This document shows, in pieces, positions 17,247 through 26,336 of a DNA stretch of 64,000 nt. Each line of letters begins with the position of its first letter. The first letter of the stretch is position 1. The stretch comes from Pseudomonadota bacterium (GTDB lineage Bacteria; Desulfobacterota; Binatia; Binatales; Binataceae): contig JAJPHI010000031.1 of NCBI GenBank assembly GCA_021325355.1, forward strand, positions 1-64,000, written 5' to 3'. The notes under the pieces are model-generated. The model did not search any database. It was not told where the DNA came from and saw only the letters and a program-made list of their open reading frames with translations. The position numbers and the translations under genes are program-made.

Positions 17247-18620
17247 ATGGCGGCGGCAGTCGAAAGCGGAATCACGACGGAATCCCCGACCCTGATTGAG
17301 GTTGACCGGCAGGCGCAGTTTGCGTTCTCGCCGGGCGGTGTGAAGTATTGGCTCTGGGTGCTGTTCTGCGCCGGTCTGACCGCTTTGGGCGGCGCCTACT
17401 GGCTGCACCAAATCTATTACACCTTCAATATTACCGGGTACGGCCAGCCGACGATGTGGGCGGTGTATATCACCAACTTCGTCTTCTGGGTCGGTATCGC
17501 GCACTCGGGCACGCTCATTTCGGCGATCCTTTACCTCTTTCGCGTGCGCTGGCGCACCGGCATTTTCCGTCTCGCCGAAACCATGACGGTCTTTGCCGTG
17601 GCTACGGCGGGTCTGTTCCCGCTGATCCATCTGGGTCGCGTCTGGAATTTCTATTGGCTCGTGCCTTATCCCAACGAGCGCTCGCTGCAGCCCGATTTCC
17701 GCTCGCCGCTCGTATGGGACCTGTTCGCGATCAGCACCTATCTGACGATCAGCGTCATGTTCCTCTTTACCGGCATGATTCCGGATATCGCCAATGCGCG
17801 CGAAAAGGCGACCGGCTTCCGGCGCATCCTTTATTCGATCCTCTCGTTCGGATGGCAGGGGACCGACCGCCAGTGGCGGAATTTTTCGATGGTTTACCTG
17901 CTGCTCGCCGCCTTCGCGACGCCCCTCGTGCTCTCGGTCCACAGCGTCGTCTCCTGGGACTTCGCGATGACGCAGTTGCCCGGATGGCACAGCACTATCT
18001 TTGCTCCCTATTTCGTCGCCGGCGCCATCTTCTCCGGATGCGCCCTGGTGCTGACCCTGGCCATCCCGATGCGCCGACTGATGAAGCTCGAGAATCTCAT
18101 TACGATCTGGCACCTCGACTGCCTCTCCAAGATCGTGCTGCTGACCTCGGTCGTGATGACCTACTCGTACGCCACCGAGTCCTTCATGGTGTGGTACACC
18201 GGCGATCCGATCGAGCTCGCGACCTTTCACGAACGCTACTTCGGTCCCCAGGGCTACTGGTTCTGGCTGATGATCTTCTGCAATTGCGTGGTGCCGCTGC
18301 TGCTCTTCATTCCGACCGTGCGGACCACCACGATCTGGCTCTTTATCGTTTCGATCTTCGTGAATATCGGGATGTGGCTCGAGCGCTTCGTGATTATCAG
18401 CGGTTCGCTCTCGACCAATCAGGATCCCTCGCAATGGAAGTTCTACATGCCCTTTGCCACCGAGATCGCCATCACTATCGGCAGCTTCGGCTGGTTCCTG
18501 ATGAACTTCTCCCTGTTCGCCAAGTTCCTCCCGATCGTGTCGACGACTGAATTGAAGGACGGTATCAAGTATCTGCGCCAGGCAGTGCGCGAAGTCTATC
18601 CCTATCGGCGGGCGGCATGA
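17247..18620 (+). CDS. actC: ACIII quinol-oxidising membrane subunit ActC (NrfD family)
   Basis: Integral membrane subunit thought to hold the quinol site next to the [3Fe-4S] cluster of ActB. 457 residues with about ten hydrophobic helices. It has NrfD/PsrC-family features including HSGTLISAILYLFR, LIHLGRVWNFYWL and SVVSWDFAMTQLPGWHSTIFAPYFVAG read in segments. Begins 0 nt after the actB stop (TAG then ATG) and overlaps actD by 4 nt. Family and operon position agree. Confidence 0.93.
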   Translation: MAAAVESGITTESPTLIEVDRQAQFAFSPGGVKYWLWVLFCAGLTALGGAYWLHQIYYTFNITGYGQPTMWAVYITNFVFWVGIAHSGTLISAILYLFRVRWRTGIFRLAETMTVFAVATAGLFPLIHLGRVWNFYWLVPYPNERSLQPDFRSPLVWDLFAISTYLTISVMFLFTGMIPDIANAREKATGFRRILYSILSFGWQGTDRQWRNFSMVYLLLAAFATPLVLSVHSVVSWDFAMTQLPGWHSTIFAPYFVAGAIFSGCALVLTLAIPMRRLMKLENLITIWHLDCLSKIVLLTSVVMTYSYATESFMVWYTGDPIELATFHERYFGPQGYWFWLMIFCNCVVPLLLFIPTVRTTTIWLFIVSIFVNIGMWLERFVIISGSLSTNQDPSQWKFYMPFATEIAITIGSFGWFLMNFSLFAKFLPIVSTTELKDGIKYLRQAVREVYPYRRAA

Positions 18621-19165
18621 GCGAAGCAATCTCCCTAATCTCGACCTTTGCGACGGACGAGGACTGCGCGCGCGGCATCGAGGCCCTGCACGCGGCGCAC
18701 ATCCATAATTTCCGCGCCTTTTATCCGTATCCCAGCGAGCCGCTGCTCGAGGCCGCGAACGAAGCGCGTGGCCTCGGTCGCAGCCCCGTGCGATGGTGGG
18801 TGCTGACCGGCGGCCTCACCGGCTTCCTGAGCGCCATCGCCCTGACCATCGGGACCTCGCTCGAATGGAACCTCAATACCGGCGGAAGGCCCGTCGCTTC
18901 GATTCCGCCCTATGTCGTCATCATGTTCGAGTTGATGATCCTGTTCGGCGGAATTTCCGGCGTTATCGGCTTTTTCTTCCATAGTCGGATGCCGGTCTTT
19001 GACCCCGAACCGGGTTACCGTTCGCGCTTCAATGCCGACAAGTTCGGGCTGGTCGTGCAGTGCGCGGAAAACGAAGTATCACGCTGTGAGAGCATATTGC
19101 GCGGCGCCGGTGCCGAGGATATCCAACGCGAGGCGGCGCCCGCAGCGGCTGCCCACGGTCACTGA
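18617..19165 (+). CDS. actD: ACIII subunit ActD (DUF3341 family)
   Basis: Small membrane subunit of ACIII. 182 residues. The N-terminal soluble segment has the family's FYPYPSEPLLEA region. Two hydrophobic helices follow (about residues 57-78 and 95-117), then a C-terminal soluble part ending in an Ala-rich tail. It lies between actC and actF, overlapping actC by 4 nt. In typical ACIII operons a monoheme gene, actE, follows actD; here only 15 nt precede actF. Confidence 0.9.
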   Translation: MSEAISLISTFATDEDCARGIEALHAAHIHNFRAFYPYPSEPLLEAANEARGLGRSPVRWWVLTGGLTGFLSAIALTIGTSLEWNLNTGGRPVASIPPYVVIMFELMILFGGISGVIGFFFHSRMPVFDPEPGYRSRFNADKFGLVVQCAENEVSRCESILRGAGAEDIQREAAPAAAAHGH

Positions 19166-19180
19166 GAGTTGGTGGGGAAG

Positions 19181-20392
19181 ATGAGCGATCAGCAACCGCA
19201 ATCGCTGGGCGCGGCCGCCGTCCGATCATTTCGCGCGCCCGTCGAGCCGGATTGGCAGCGGGTGAATCTAATCGGCGGCGTGCTCGCCGTAATCGGTATC
19301 ATTGGCTTCGTCGTCGCACTCGGCCTGGGTGACGCGCGCCGTGTATGGCTCGCCTATCTGGTCAGCTTCCTGTTCTTTCTCGGCGTCGCCCAGGGCGGAG
19401 TTCTGCTGTCCGTCGGCTTCTATCTGGCGCAGGGTCGCTGGACGCGCCGCGCGGTGCATTACCGGGTCGCCGAGGCCGGATGGCCCTTCCTGCTGCTCGC
19501 CATCGTGCTGTTCGCCGGCGTCTATCTCGGCCGTGCCCGGATCTTCCCCTGGATTGCCCATCCGGTGGCGAAGAAGGCCGCCTGGCTCAACGTGCCCTTT
19601 CTGTTCACCCGCGACTGGATCGCCATTATCGTGATGGGTCTCGTGAGCGCATGGTTCGTGCACCTCTCGCGCGGCCCCGCCGCCGCGGCATGGACCAGCG
19701 AGCCCGCCACCATCGAGATGCCGCCGACCGGCATTCGCCGCCTCGGTCCGATCCTCGGTATTCTCTATATCTATCTCTACACGATGCTGGCCATTGATCT
19801 GATCATGTCGCTGTCGCCCCTCTGGCACAGCACCCTCTTCGGCTGGTGGTGGTTCGCGATGTGCTTCTGGAGCGGGATTTGCGCCGCGAGCTTCGTCGCC
19901 ACGCGCTTCTATCGTGCGCTCGGCGAAGGCAACGTCTTTCGCGATCCCACCGTGCTGCACGACTTCGGCAAGCTCGTCTTCGCCTTCTCGATCTTCTGGA
20001 TCTATCTCTCCTTCGCGCAGTACCTGGTCATCTGGTATGGCGACCTGCCGACCGAGACCTTCTTTATTCTGCTGCGTTTCTGGCATCAGCCCTGGACGTA
20101 CCTCAGTTGGAGCGGTCCCTTCCTTATCTGGCTGGTGCCGTTCACGGTGTTGATGGCGGTGCCGCCGAAAAAGAATCCCGCGGTCCTCGGGACGGTTACG
20201 GTGCTCGGCCTCATCGGCGTATGGATCGTTAACTACATCATGATCGTGCCGTCACTCTTCCCCAACCATCTGCCGCTCGGTTGGGTAGAACTTGCAATCG
20301 CCGCCGGTTTCCTCGGTTTGTATATCCTCTGTGCAGTACCCGGACTGAGGCTCGCCGCGCGCGCCGCCGCAGCCTCACCCGACGAGCTATGA
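19181..20392 (+). CDS. actF: ACIII membrane subunit ActF (ActC paralogue)
   Basis: Second NrfD-like integral membrane subunit of ACIII, proposed in characterised complexes to contribute to a proton path rather than quinol binding. 403 residues with about ten helices. SPLWHSTLFGWWWFAM parallels the corresponding ActC segment. ATG at 19181 is preceded by GGGGAAG, and an in-frame TTG at 19169 is less likely. The stop overlaps the coxB start by 4 nt (ATGA), tying ACIII and the oxidase into one transcription unit. Confidence 0.92.
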   Translation: MSDQQPQSLGAAAVRSFRAPVEPDWQRVNLIGGVLAVIGIIGFVVALGLGDARRVWLAYLVSFLFFLGVAQGGVLLSVGFYLAQGRWTRRAVHYRVAEAGWPFLLLAIVLFAGVYLGRARIFPWIAHPVAKKAAWLNVPFLFTRDWIAIIVMGLVSAWFVHLSRGPAAAAWTSEPATIEMPPTGIRRLGPILGILYIYLYTMLAIDLIMSLSPLWHSTLFGWWWFAMCFWSGICAASFVATRFYRALGEGNVFRDPTVLHDFGKLVFAFSIFWIYLSFAQYLVIWYGDLPTETFFILLRFWHQPWTYLSWSGPFLIWLVPFTVLMAVPPKKNPAVLGTVTVLGLIGVWIVNYIMIVPSLFPNHLPLGWVELAIAAGFLGLYILCAVPGLRLAARAAAASPDEL

Positions 20393-21444
20393 CGATGCCA
20401 TTCAGACTCAATCGATGCCGCATTGCGACCTGGTCAGGGCTGACGCTCCTGCTCTTGAGCGTCGTCGGATGCGCGCCGCCGCCCGGCACGCATTACCGCC
20501 TCGATACGCTGTCGCCGCGCTCGGCGCTGACCCAGCGCTTCTACGATATCTTCGTCGAAGTCACGGTAATCGACATCATCGTTCTGATTATCGTCGTCGC
20601 GATCTTTGTGCTTGCCCTGATGGTCTTCTCGACCCGCACGGGCGAGCCCACTGAGTTTTCCTGGCGCACCGACGTCTTTCTTGAAACCGCCTGGATCGTC
20701 ATCCCGATGATCCTCGTCATCGCCATCGCCATTCCCACGGTCAAGACCATTATCGAAACCCAGCCCTATACCTGGTCGCCCGATACGCTCGAGGTTCGCG
20801 TGATCGCCCATCAGTGGTGGTGGGAGTTTCGTTACCCCTCGACCGGGGTCGTCACCGCCGATGAGGTGCATATCCCGGTCAATCGGCAAATCAACTTCGC
20901 GATGGTCAGCCGCGACGTCATTCACAGCTTCTTCATGCCCGCCCTCGGCGGCAAGCGCGACGTCGTTCCCGGTCAGGAGAACCATATCACGCTGACCGCC
21001 AACACGCCCGGTGAATACTGGGGTCAGTGCACCGAGTTCTGCGGCGACTCGCACGCCAATATGCGCTTCCGCGTCTTCGTCGATACGCCCGAACAGTTTG
21101 ACGCCTGGACCAAGCATCAGCTCTCGGCGCCGGTCCATCCGACTGAAGGACTGGCGGCCGAAGGCGCCAAGATCTTCGCTGACGCGCCCTGTGCGGTATG
21201 TCACACGGTGCGCGGTATCAGCGGCCTTTCACCGCAGTATACCTACGGTTTCCGCGGACCCGACCTGACTCACTTCGGCAGCCGGGGTACCATCGCCGGC
21301 GCGATTATGGATAATACGCCCGAGAATCTGGCGCTCTGGATCCACAATCCCGATGCCGTCAAACCGGGCGCGAACATGCCGACCTTGGGTCTCAGTGGTC
21401 ATGACCTTAACGCTCTGGTGGCTTATCTAGAAAGCCTTAAGTAG
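20389..21444 (+). CDS. coxB: caa3-type cytochrome c oxidase subunit II with C-terminal cytochrome c
   Basis: Electron entry subunit of the terminal oxidase. 351 residues: lipoprotein-type signal with SVVGC, two membrane helices, cupredoxin CuA domain and a fused c-type cytochrome. The CuA ligand motif is C214-T-E216-F-C218-G-D-S-H222-A-N-M225, preceded by the aromatic QWWWEFRYP. The heme site is C268-A-V-C271-H272, with NMPTLG near the end supplying the axial Met. The fused cytochrome can receive electrons directly from ACIII, which matters because no ActE is encoded. Confidence 0.95.
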   Translation: MTMPFRLNRCRIATWSGLTLLLLSVVGCAPPPGTHYRLDTLSPRSALTQRFYDIFVEVTVIDIIVLIIVVAIFVLALMVFSTRTGEPTEFSWRTDVFLETAWIVIPMILVIAIAIPTVKTIIETQPYTWSPDTLEVRVIAHQWWWEFRYPSTGVVTADEVHIPVNRQINFAMVSRDVIHSFFMPALGGKRDVVPGQENHITLTANTPGEYWGQCTEFCGDSHANMRFRVFVDTPEQFDAWTKHQLSAPVHPTEGLAAEGAKIFADAPCAVCHTVRGISGLSPQYTYGFRGPDLTHFGSRGTIAGAIMDNTPENLALWIHNPDAVKPGANMPTLGLSGHDLNALVAYLESLK

Positions 21445-21456
21445 AGGCAGGCAAAA

Positions 21457-23913
21457 ATGGCTGCGCAACCAAGACCGATTCACGCTGAACAAACCAGCTA
21501 CCTCGAAGGTGGCGGCATCTACGGCTGGCTCACCACCATCGATCACAAGCGAATCGCCGTCTTGTATGGCGTGACGGCCGTGTTTTTCATGGCGCTCGGC
21601 GGCTTCGAGGCGATGGCCGTCCGCACGCAGTTGATGTACCCCAATAATCACTTCCTGTCCGCCCAGACCTATAACCAGTTCTTTACCACTCACGGCCTCA
21701 CGATGATCTTCCTGGTCATCATGCCGCTCGAGACCGGTTTCTTCGGCAATTTCCTTATCCCGCTGCAGATCGGGGCGCGCGACGTCGCCTTTCCGCGCCT
21801 CAACGCATTGAGCTACTGGATCTTCCTCTTCGGCGCCATCACGCTGAATCTCGGCTGGCTCTACGGTGGACTGCCCAACGGCGGATGGTTCGGGTACGCC
21901 AATCTGACCGAACGCTACTATTCGCCCGGTCCGAATATCGACTTCTTCGATCTCGGTCTGCTGGTGCTCGGCGTCTCCTCGGTGATGAGCGCGCTGAACT
22001 TCTTCGTCACCATCATCAACATGCGCGCGCCGGGGATGACCTTCTTCCGGATGCCGCTCTTTATCTGGTCGATCCTTGTCACGGTCATTCTCATCCTGCT
22101 CGCCTTCCCCTCGTTGACCGTGGGACTCATCTTCCTGTTCATGGATCGCTACTTCGATACCCATTACTATCGCGTCATTGCCGGCGCGACGCCGATCCTC
22201 TGGCAGCATCTCTTCTGGATCTTCGGTCACCCCGAAGTGTACATCATGATCCTCCCCGCCTTCGGGCTGATCTCGGAGGTCATCCCGGTCTTTTCCGGAA
22301 AGCCGCTGTTCGGCTATCCCATGATGGTCTACGCGATCATCGCGATCGCCTTCCTCTCCTACGGAGTGTGGGGCCATCACATGTTCGCCACCGGGATGGG
22401 GCCGGTCGCCGATATGACCTTCTCGGTCACCTCCCTGCTGATCGCCATCCCGACGGGAATCAAGATCTTCAACTGGCTATTTACTGTCTGGGGCGGACGC
22501 CTGCGCTTTACCACCGCCTATCTTTTCGCCCTCGCTTTCGTCATCCAGTTTACTATCGGCGGCCTCAGCGGGATGATGCATGCGAGTCCGCCGATCGACC
22601 TCGAGCAGACCGATAGCTACATCATCGTCGCTCACTTCCATTATGTGCTCGGCTTGGGCGCGCTCTTCGCGATTCTCGCGGGCTTCTATTTCTACTGGCC
22701 CAAAGTCACCGGTCGGATGCTCAGTGAAACCCTGGGCAAATGGCACTTCTGGCTCGCCGTCTGGTCTTTCAATGCAACCTTCTTCCCGATGCACTTCCTC
22801 GGTGAGCTCGGGATGCCCCGGCGCATCTATACGTATGCTCCCCACATGGGCTGGGATTTCTGGAACAAGTGGGAGACCTGGAACGCCTATATCATCGCCC
22901 TGTCCTTCATTCCCTTGCTGCTCAATATCTACTGGTCGCTGACCAACGGCGAGCGCGCCACCGAAGATCCCTGGGATGCGCGAACGCTCGAATGGTCGGT
23001 GCCGACGCCGCCGCCGATCTATAATTTCGCCGAAGTGCCGACCGTTACCGCGCGCGACGCCTTCTGGGTTGCCAAGTACGGCAGCGTCGAGGCTTCCGGC
23101 CTCACGCAGAGCGCTCCGGCTATCGCGCCGGCGCTGGTCGATGTAAGTAAGATCCATATCCCCGCACCCTCGCTCTATCCGCTCCTGATGGGTCTCGGTA
23201 TCTTCGGGATGGCGCTCGGGATGCTCATCGGATGGTATCGCGTCATCTTCACCGCGATGGCTCTGTTGGTCTTCTCGGCCATCGCGATGGCCTTCGAATA
23301 TCCGAACTGGGGTGAGGAAAATCCCCACGCCGTGGCCGAAAGCTTCCTGGGCCTCGATAGTCGCAAGGTCGGTATGTGGAGCTTCATCGGTTCCGAAACC
23401 GTGTTCTTCGCCTGCCTGATCTCGACCTACATGGTCTATAAATCACGCAGTCTCGGCGTTTACGACGCCGGCATCCTGAATATCCCACTGACCTCCTTCA
23501 GCACCTTCGTCCTGCTGACCTCGAGTCTCCTGATGGTGCTGGCGCTCGCCGCCTTCCAGCGCGACGATCACAAGTGGGGCACGATCTGGCTCATCGGCAC
23601 CGCCCTCTTCGGCTGTATCTTCCTCGGCGGTCAGGTTTATGAGTTCGGGGATTTCTGGCTCGAGCACGGGATGGTCTTCAACGCCAACCTGTTCAGTCAA
23701 TGCTTCTATACCCTGGTCGGTTTTCACGGCTTCCACGTCTTTATCGGCGTCGTCTGGCTGCTGGTGATGGCCTTTGCGGGCATCTTCGGCAAGCTCAACG
23801 CCAAACGCTCGCTGGCCGTCGAGATTTGCGGCCTCTACTGGCACTTTGTTGATATCGTCTGGGTCGTTATCTTCGTGTTGGTCTATCTGATGAGGACGGT
23901 GAAGGGCGCATGA
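21457..23913 (+). CDS. coxA: Cytochrome c oxidase subunit I-III fusion
   Basis: Catalytic heme-copper subunit fused to subunit III, 818 residues in the inner membrane. Type A1 features of subunit I are present. D109 in RDVAFPRLN is the D-channel entry. GHPEVY holds H258, E260 and cross-linking Y262. HH in GVWGHHMF is the CuB pair, K336 in PTGIKIF is the K-channel, and HFHYVLG holds the heme ligands. Residues from about 570 onward are the seven-helix subunit III (FIGSETVFFA, GFHGFHVFIG, YWHFVDIVW). All residues needed for proton-pumping oxygen reduction appear present. The gene overlaps the subunit IV gene by 4 nt. Confidence 0.95.
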   Translation: MAAQPRPIHAEQTSYLEGGGIYGWLTTIDHKRIAVLYGVTAVFFMALGGFEAMAVRTQLMYPNNHFLSAQTYNQFFTTHGLTMIFLVIMPLETGFFGNFLIPLQIGARDVAFPRLNALSYWIFLFGAITLNLGWLYGGLPNGGWFGYANLTERYYSPGPNIDFFDLGLLVLGVSSVMSALNFFVTIINMRAPGMTFFRMPLFIWSILVTVILILLAFPSLTVGLIFLFMDRYFDTHYYRVIAGATPILWQHLFWIFGHPEVYIMILPAFGLISEVIPVFSGKPLFGYPMMVYAIIAIAFLSYGVWGHHMFATGMGPVADMTFSVTSLLIAIPTGIKIFNWLFTVWGGRLRFTTAYLFALAFVIQFTIGGLSGMMHASPPIDLEQTDSYIIVAHFHYVLGLGALFAILAGFYFYWPKVTGRMLSETLGKWHFWLAVWSFNATFFPMHFLGELGMPRRIYTYAPHMGWDFWNKWETWNAYIIALSFIPLLLNIYWSLTNGERATEDPWDARTLEWSVPTPPPIYNFAEVPTVTARDAFWVAKYGSVEASGLTQSAPAIAPALVDVSKIHIPAPSLYPLLMGLGIFGMALGMLIGWYRVIFTAMALLVFSAIAMAFEYPNWGEENPHAVAESFLGLDSRKVGMWSFIGSETVFFACLISTYMVYKSRSLGVYDAGILNIPLTSFSTFVLLTSSLLMVLALAAFQRDDHKWGTIWLIGTALFGCIFLGGQVYEFGDFWLEHGMVFNANLFSQCFYTLVGFHGFHVFIGVVWLLVMAFAGIFGKLNAKRSLAVEICGLYWHFVDIVWVVIFVLVYLMRTVKGA

Positions 23914-24257
23914 GCGAGTCTGCAGTCGAACACGTTACCGCACCGGCCCACCACGCCGCCGCCGAGTCCCATCATCCGACCGCGGTCCAGTATCTCGTGG
24001 TGGCCGGCATCCTGACGGTGCTGACCGTTTGCGAAATCGGCGTTTACTACATCCCGGCTTTGCAATCGGTCTTGGTGCCGCTACTGCTTATTCTTTCGGC
24101 CGGCAAATTTTATCTGGTCGCCGCCTACTACATGCATCTGCACTTCGACAGTCGGATCTTCTCGGGGCTTTTCTTCTTCCCGCTGACGCTCGCCGCGCTC
24201 ATCCTGATCTCACTGACGCTGCTGTTGGGTTTTCTCGCTCACCATCCCGGTCCGTAG
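23910..24257 (+). CDS. Cytochrome c oxidase small subunit IV
   Basis: Prokaryotic COX4-type accessory subunit, 115 residues with three hydrophobic helices (about 27-44, 48-68, 82-108). It has a His-rich N-terminus and the family's KFYLVAAYYMHLHFDSRIF-type central segment. Its position immediately after the I-III fusion, with an ATGA overlap, and before ctaG supports the call. Sequence conservation in this family is low, so context carries weight. Confidence 0.85.
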   Translation: MSESAVEHVTAPAHHAAAESHHPTAVQYLVVAGILTVLTVCEIGVYYIPALQSVLVPLLLILSAGKFYLVAAYYMHLHFDSRIFSGLFFFPLTLAALILISLTLLLGFLAHHPGP

Positions 24258-24258
24258 T

Positions 24259-25071
24259 GTGATTTGGGAAGCTGATCCCGCGACGCTCATCGTCCTGGCC
24301 CTGCTGGTCGGAGGGTATGCCGCCTTCGCCCTCGCGCTGAAGCGATGGCCGACCGTCATCCAACTGATTGCCTTCAGCGGCGCCATCCTCGCCATCGTCG
24401 GCGCCCTCACCGGGCCAGTGGACGAACTGGTCAAGCAACGTTCGTTCGCGCTCTATATCTTTCAGCAGTTGGTGCTGGTGTTTATCGCGCCGCCGCTCAT
24501 TCTTGCCGGCACCCCGGACTGGATGGCGCGTCCGGTCCTGACCCATCGCCTGATTGAGCCGCTCGCGCGCTTCCTGACTCGCCCCCTCGTCGCCTACATC
24601 CTCTTCGGCGCGGCCTTCGCCCTGGTGCACTTCCCGCCGGTCTGCGACCGCGTCTGTCATGTGCATCCCGTCTATGGCGACGTCGATACCGTTCTGCTGC
24701 TCGTCGGCCTCATCCTGTGGTTCCCGCTGCTGAGTCCGCTGCCCGAGTATCCCCGCCTGTCCTACCCGATGCAGGTGATGTACATCTTCCTGCTGATGAT
24801 TCCGATGACCGCCGTAGCCGCGCCGATCACGATGGCGCAGTCGGTCGTCTACATCTACTACGTCGAAGGGCCGCATCCTTTCGGGCTTTCGCCGATGGCC
24901 GACCAGGTGCTCGGCGGCATCATCATGTGGGTGGGGCAGGGCGTCTATCTGATGTTCGTCTTCAGCGCGATCTTCTTCCGCTGGGCGCGTCGCGAAGACG
25001 AGACGCCGCCATTCAATCGGCGACCGGTACCGCTCCGACCCCTCCCTCGGCAGCGCTCGCACGCCATCTAG
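24259..25071 (+). CDS. ctaG: Cytochrome c oxidase assembly protein, caa3_CtaG family
   Basis: Multi-pass membrane protein of the Bacillus-type CtaG family, linked to caa3 oxidase assembly and probably copper insertion; it is unrelated to Cox11. 270 residues with about seven helices. Conserved His/Pro segments include LALKRWPTVIQL, QQLVLVFIAPPLIL and LVHFPPVCDRVCHVHPVYG; the Cys/His cluster could bind metal. Starts with GTG at 24259, 1 nt after the preceding stop. Probably the last gene of the respiratory operon. Confidence 0.87.
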   Translation: MIWEADPATLIVLALLVGGYAAFALALKRWPTVIQLIAFSGAILAIVGALTGPVDELVKQRSFALYIFQQLVLVFIAPPLILAGTPDWMARPVLTHRLIEPLARFLTRPLVAYILFGAAFALVHFPPVCDRVCHVHPVYGDVDTVLLLVGLILWFPLLSPLPEYPRLSYPMQVMYIFLLMIPMTAVAAPITMAQSVVYIYYVEGPHPFGLSPMADQVLGGIIMWVGQGVYLMFVFSAIFFRWARREDETPPFNRRPVPLRPLPRQRSHAI

Positions 25072-25306
25072 CTTTTCGCGCTTTCGCCACCGCTTCGACG
25101 CCGCTTAATCTCCGGCCCGTGCCTCCGCGCGCCGGACAGGGGGCTTGTGCCGATGCCCAAAAAGGCCTAAAGCGGTGATATGAACGGAAGCGAGCCGTTC
25201 ATCCGATAGCGGAGGGTAATCCTAACGCCTACCTCAACCCATTCCAGATAGCCTCAGCTAGCTGAAGCAGGCGCTCGCCCGAAAACTCTCACGTGCGGAG
25301 GGTCCT
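25072..25306. other. 235-bp intergenic region with stem-loops
   Basis: No gene seen. Contains a perfect 8-bp stem ATGAACGG/CCGTTCAT (about 25179-25201) with a 7-nt AAGCGAG loop. The palindrome TCAGCTAGCTGA lies near 25252-25263, and GGAGG sits just before the ATG at 25307. The spacing suggests a structured 5' leader for the downstream membrane-protein gene, but it matches no riboswitch I recognise. Confidence 0.35.
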
Positions 25307-26323
25307 ATGCATCACTCAAAGGTACGCATCGTCGGCGAGGGAATTGTTGCGGGGCTGATTGGCGGAGCGGTGATCGCCGCCTGGTTCTTCCTGTTTGATG
25401 CCATCAATGGACGTCCCTTGTGGACGCCCGCGATGCTCGCCGGCGTCCTGCTGCACGGCGCGCAACAGCCCGTCGCGATGACCAGCGCGGCCTGGGGCCT
25501 GGTCGCCGAGTACAGCGTGGTGCATTTTCTCGCCTTCGCCGCTATCGGCGCGATCGGTGCGCTCTTTATCGATGCCGCCGAGGATAATCCCGAGCTCTTC
25601 GCCCCGCTCCTGATTTTTGCCATCGGCTTCGAAGTCTTTTTCATCGCCATCCTGATGCTTGCCGGACCGGTTGCCGCCGCCGCGATGCCCTGGTGGAAGA
25701 TCCTTGCCGGCAACCTGATGGCGACGGCGGCGATGCTCGCCTGCTTCTTCTGGTTCGAGCCGGTCCTGCTCGAGAATCTGCTCGGTCCGTGGGTCGCCGT
25801 CGCGCGCGAAGGCGTCATCTCGGGGCTGATTGGCGCGGTGATTATCGCCGTATGGTTTCTTATCGCCGACTATGCCGCCGGCCGACCGTTCCATACGCCG
25901 GCCTTGCTCGGCGCGCTAATCTTCAGCGGCCTCGAGCCGACCGGTCCGGTTGCGCCGACCCTGGCCCTGGTGCTCGGCTATACCGTTCTGCATTTTTTCG
26001 CCTTCATCATGTTCGGCATCGCCGCCTCGATTACGATGGCGGCGTCGGAGCGCGAACCGCTGGTCTCACTCGGTGTGTTGGTGCTGTTCGTCTGGTTCGA
26101 GGTGAGCTTCGTCAGCTTCGTTGATTTCCTCAATCAGCGCACCACGGCCGAGCTCGGATGGTGGAATATCATCGGCGGCAATCTGCTCGCGCTCGCGGCA
26201 ATTATCGCCTATTACGAATGGGGTCATCCGCGCGTCTTACCGCGGATGCTCGAACAGTGGCGGCGTATCCGCGACGAGCCCGCGAGCGACCAGCCGCAGC
26301 GCGCCCAGCCGGCTCATCGCTAG
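25307..26323 (+). CDS. Internally duplicated multi-pass membrane protein, function unknown
   Basis: 338 residues, eight predicted membrane helices arranged as two similar halves. The first half has EGIVAGLIGGAVIAAWF, then GRPLWTPAMLAG, then VVHFLAFAAIGAIGALF. The second half (from about residue 165) has EGVISGLIGAVIIAVWF, GRPFHTPALLGA and TVLHFFAFIMFGIAA in the same order. WWKILAGNLMA and WWNIIGGNLLA also match. The C-terminal tail is charged. ATG at 25307 has GGAGG about 6 nt upstream. It follows the oxidase genes on the same strand, but the 235-nt gap suggests separate regulation. I do not recognise a named family. Confidence 0.85.
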   Translation: MHHSKVRIVGEGIVAGLIGGAVIAAWFFLFDAINGRPLWTPAMLAGVLLHGAQQPVAMTSAAWGLVAEYSVVHFLAFAAIGAIGALFIDAAEDNPELFAPLLIFAIGFEVFFIAILMLAGPVAAAAMPWWKILAGNLMATAAMLACFFWFEPVLLENLLGPWVAVAREGVISGLIGAVIIAVWFLIADYAAGRPFHTPALLGALIFSGLEPTGPVAPTLALVLGYTVLHFFAFIMFGIAASITMAASEREPLVSLGVLVLFVWFEVSFVSFVDFLNQRTTAELGWWNIIGGNLLALAAIIAYYEWGHPRVLPRMLEQWRRIRDEPASDQPQRAQPAHR

Positions 26324-26336
26324 GTCTTTGGCGCGT

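Noticed and set aside
16200-18629. Long antisense frame opposite actB and actC, and a similar one on the plus strand opposite uvrC (43888-46317)
   Set aside because: Both are low-information shadows of well-identified genes and have no credible start signals or conserved motifs.
25179-25306. Possible group II intron fragment, from the CTCACGTGCGGAGGG-like end
   Set aside because: No domain V hairpin, no reverse transcriptase, and the following gene starts with a normal Shine-Dalgarno right there.
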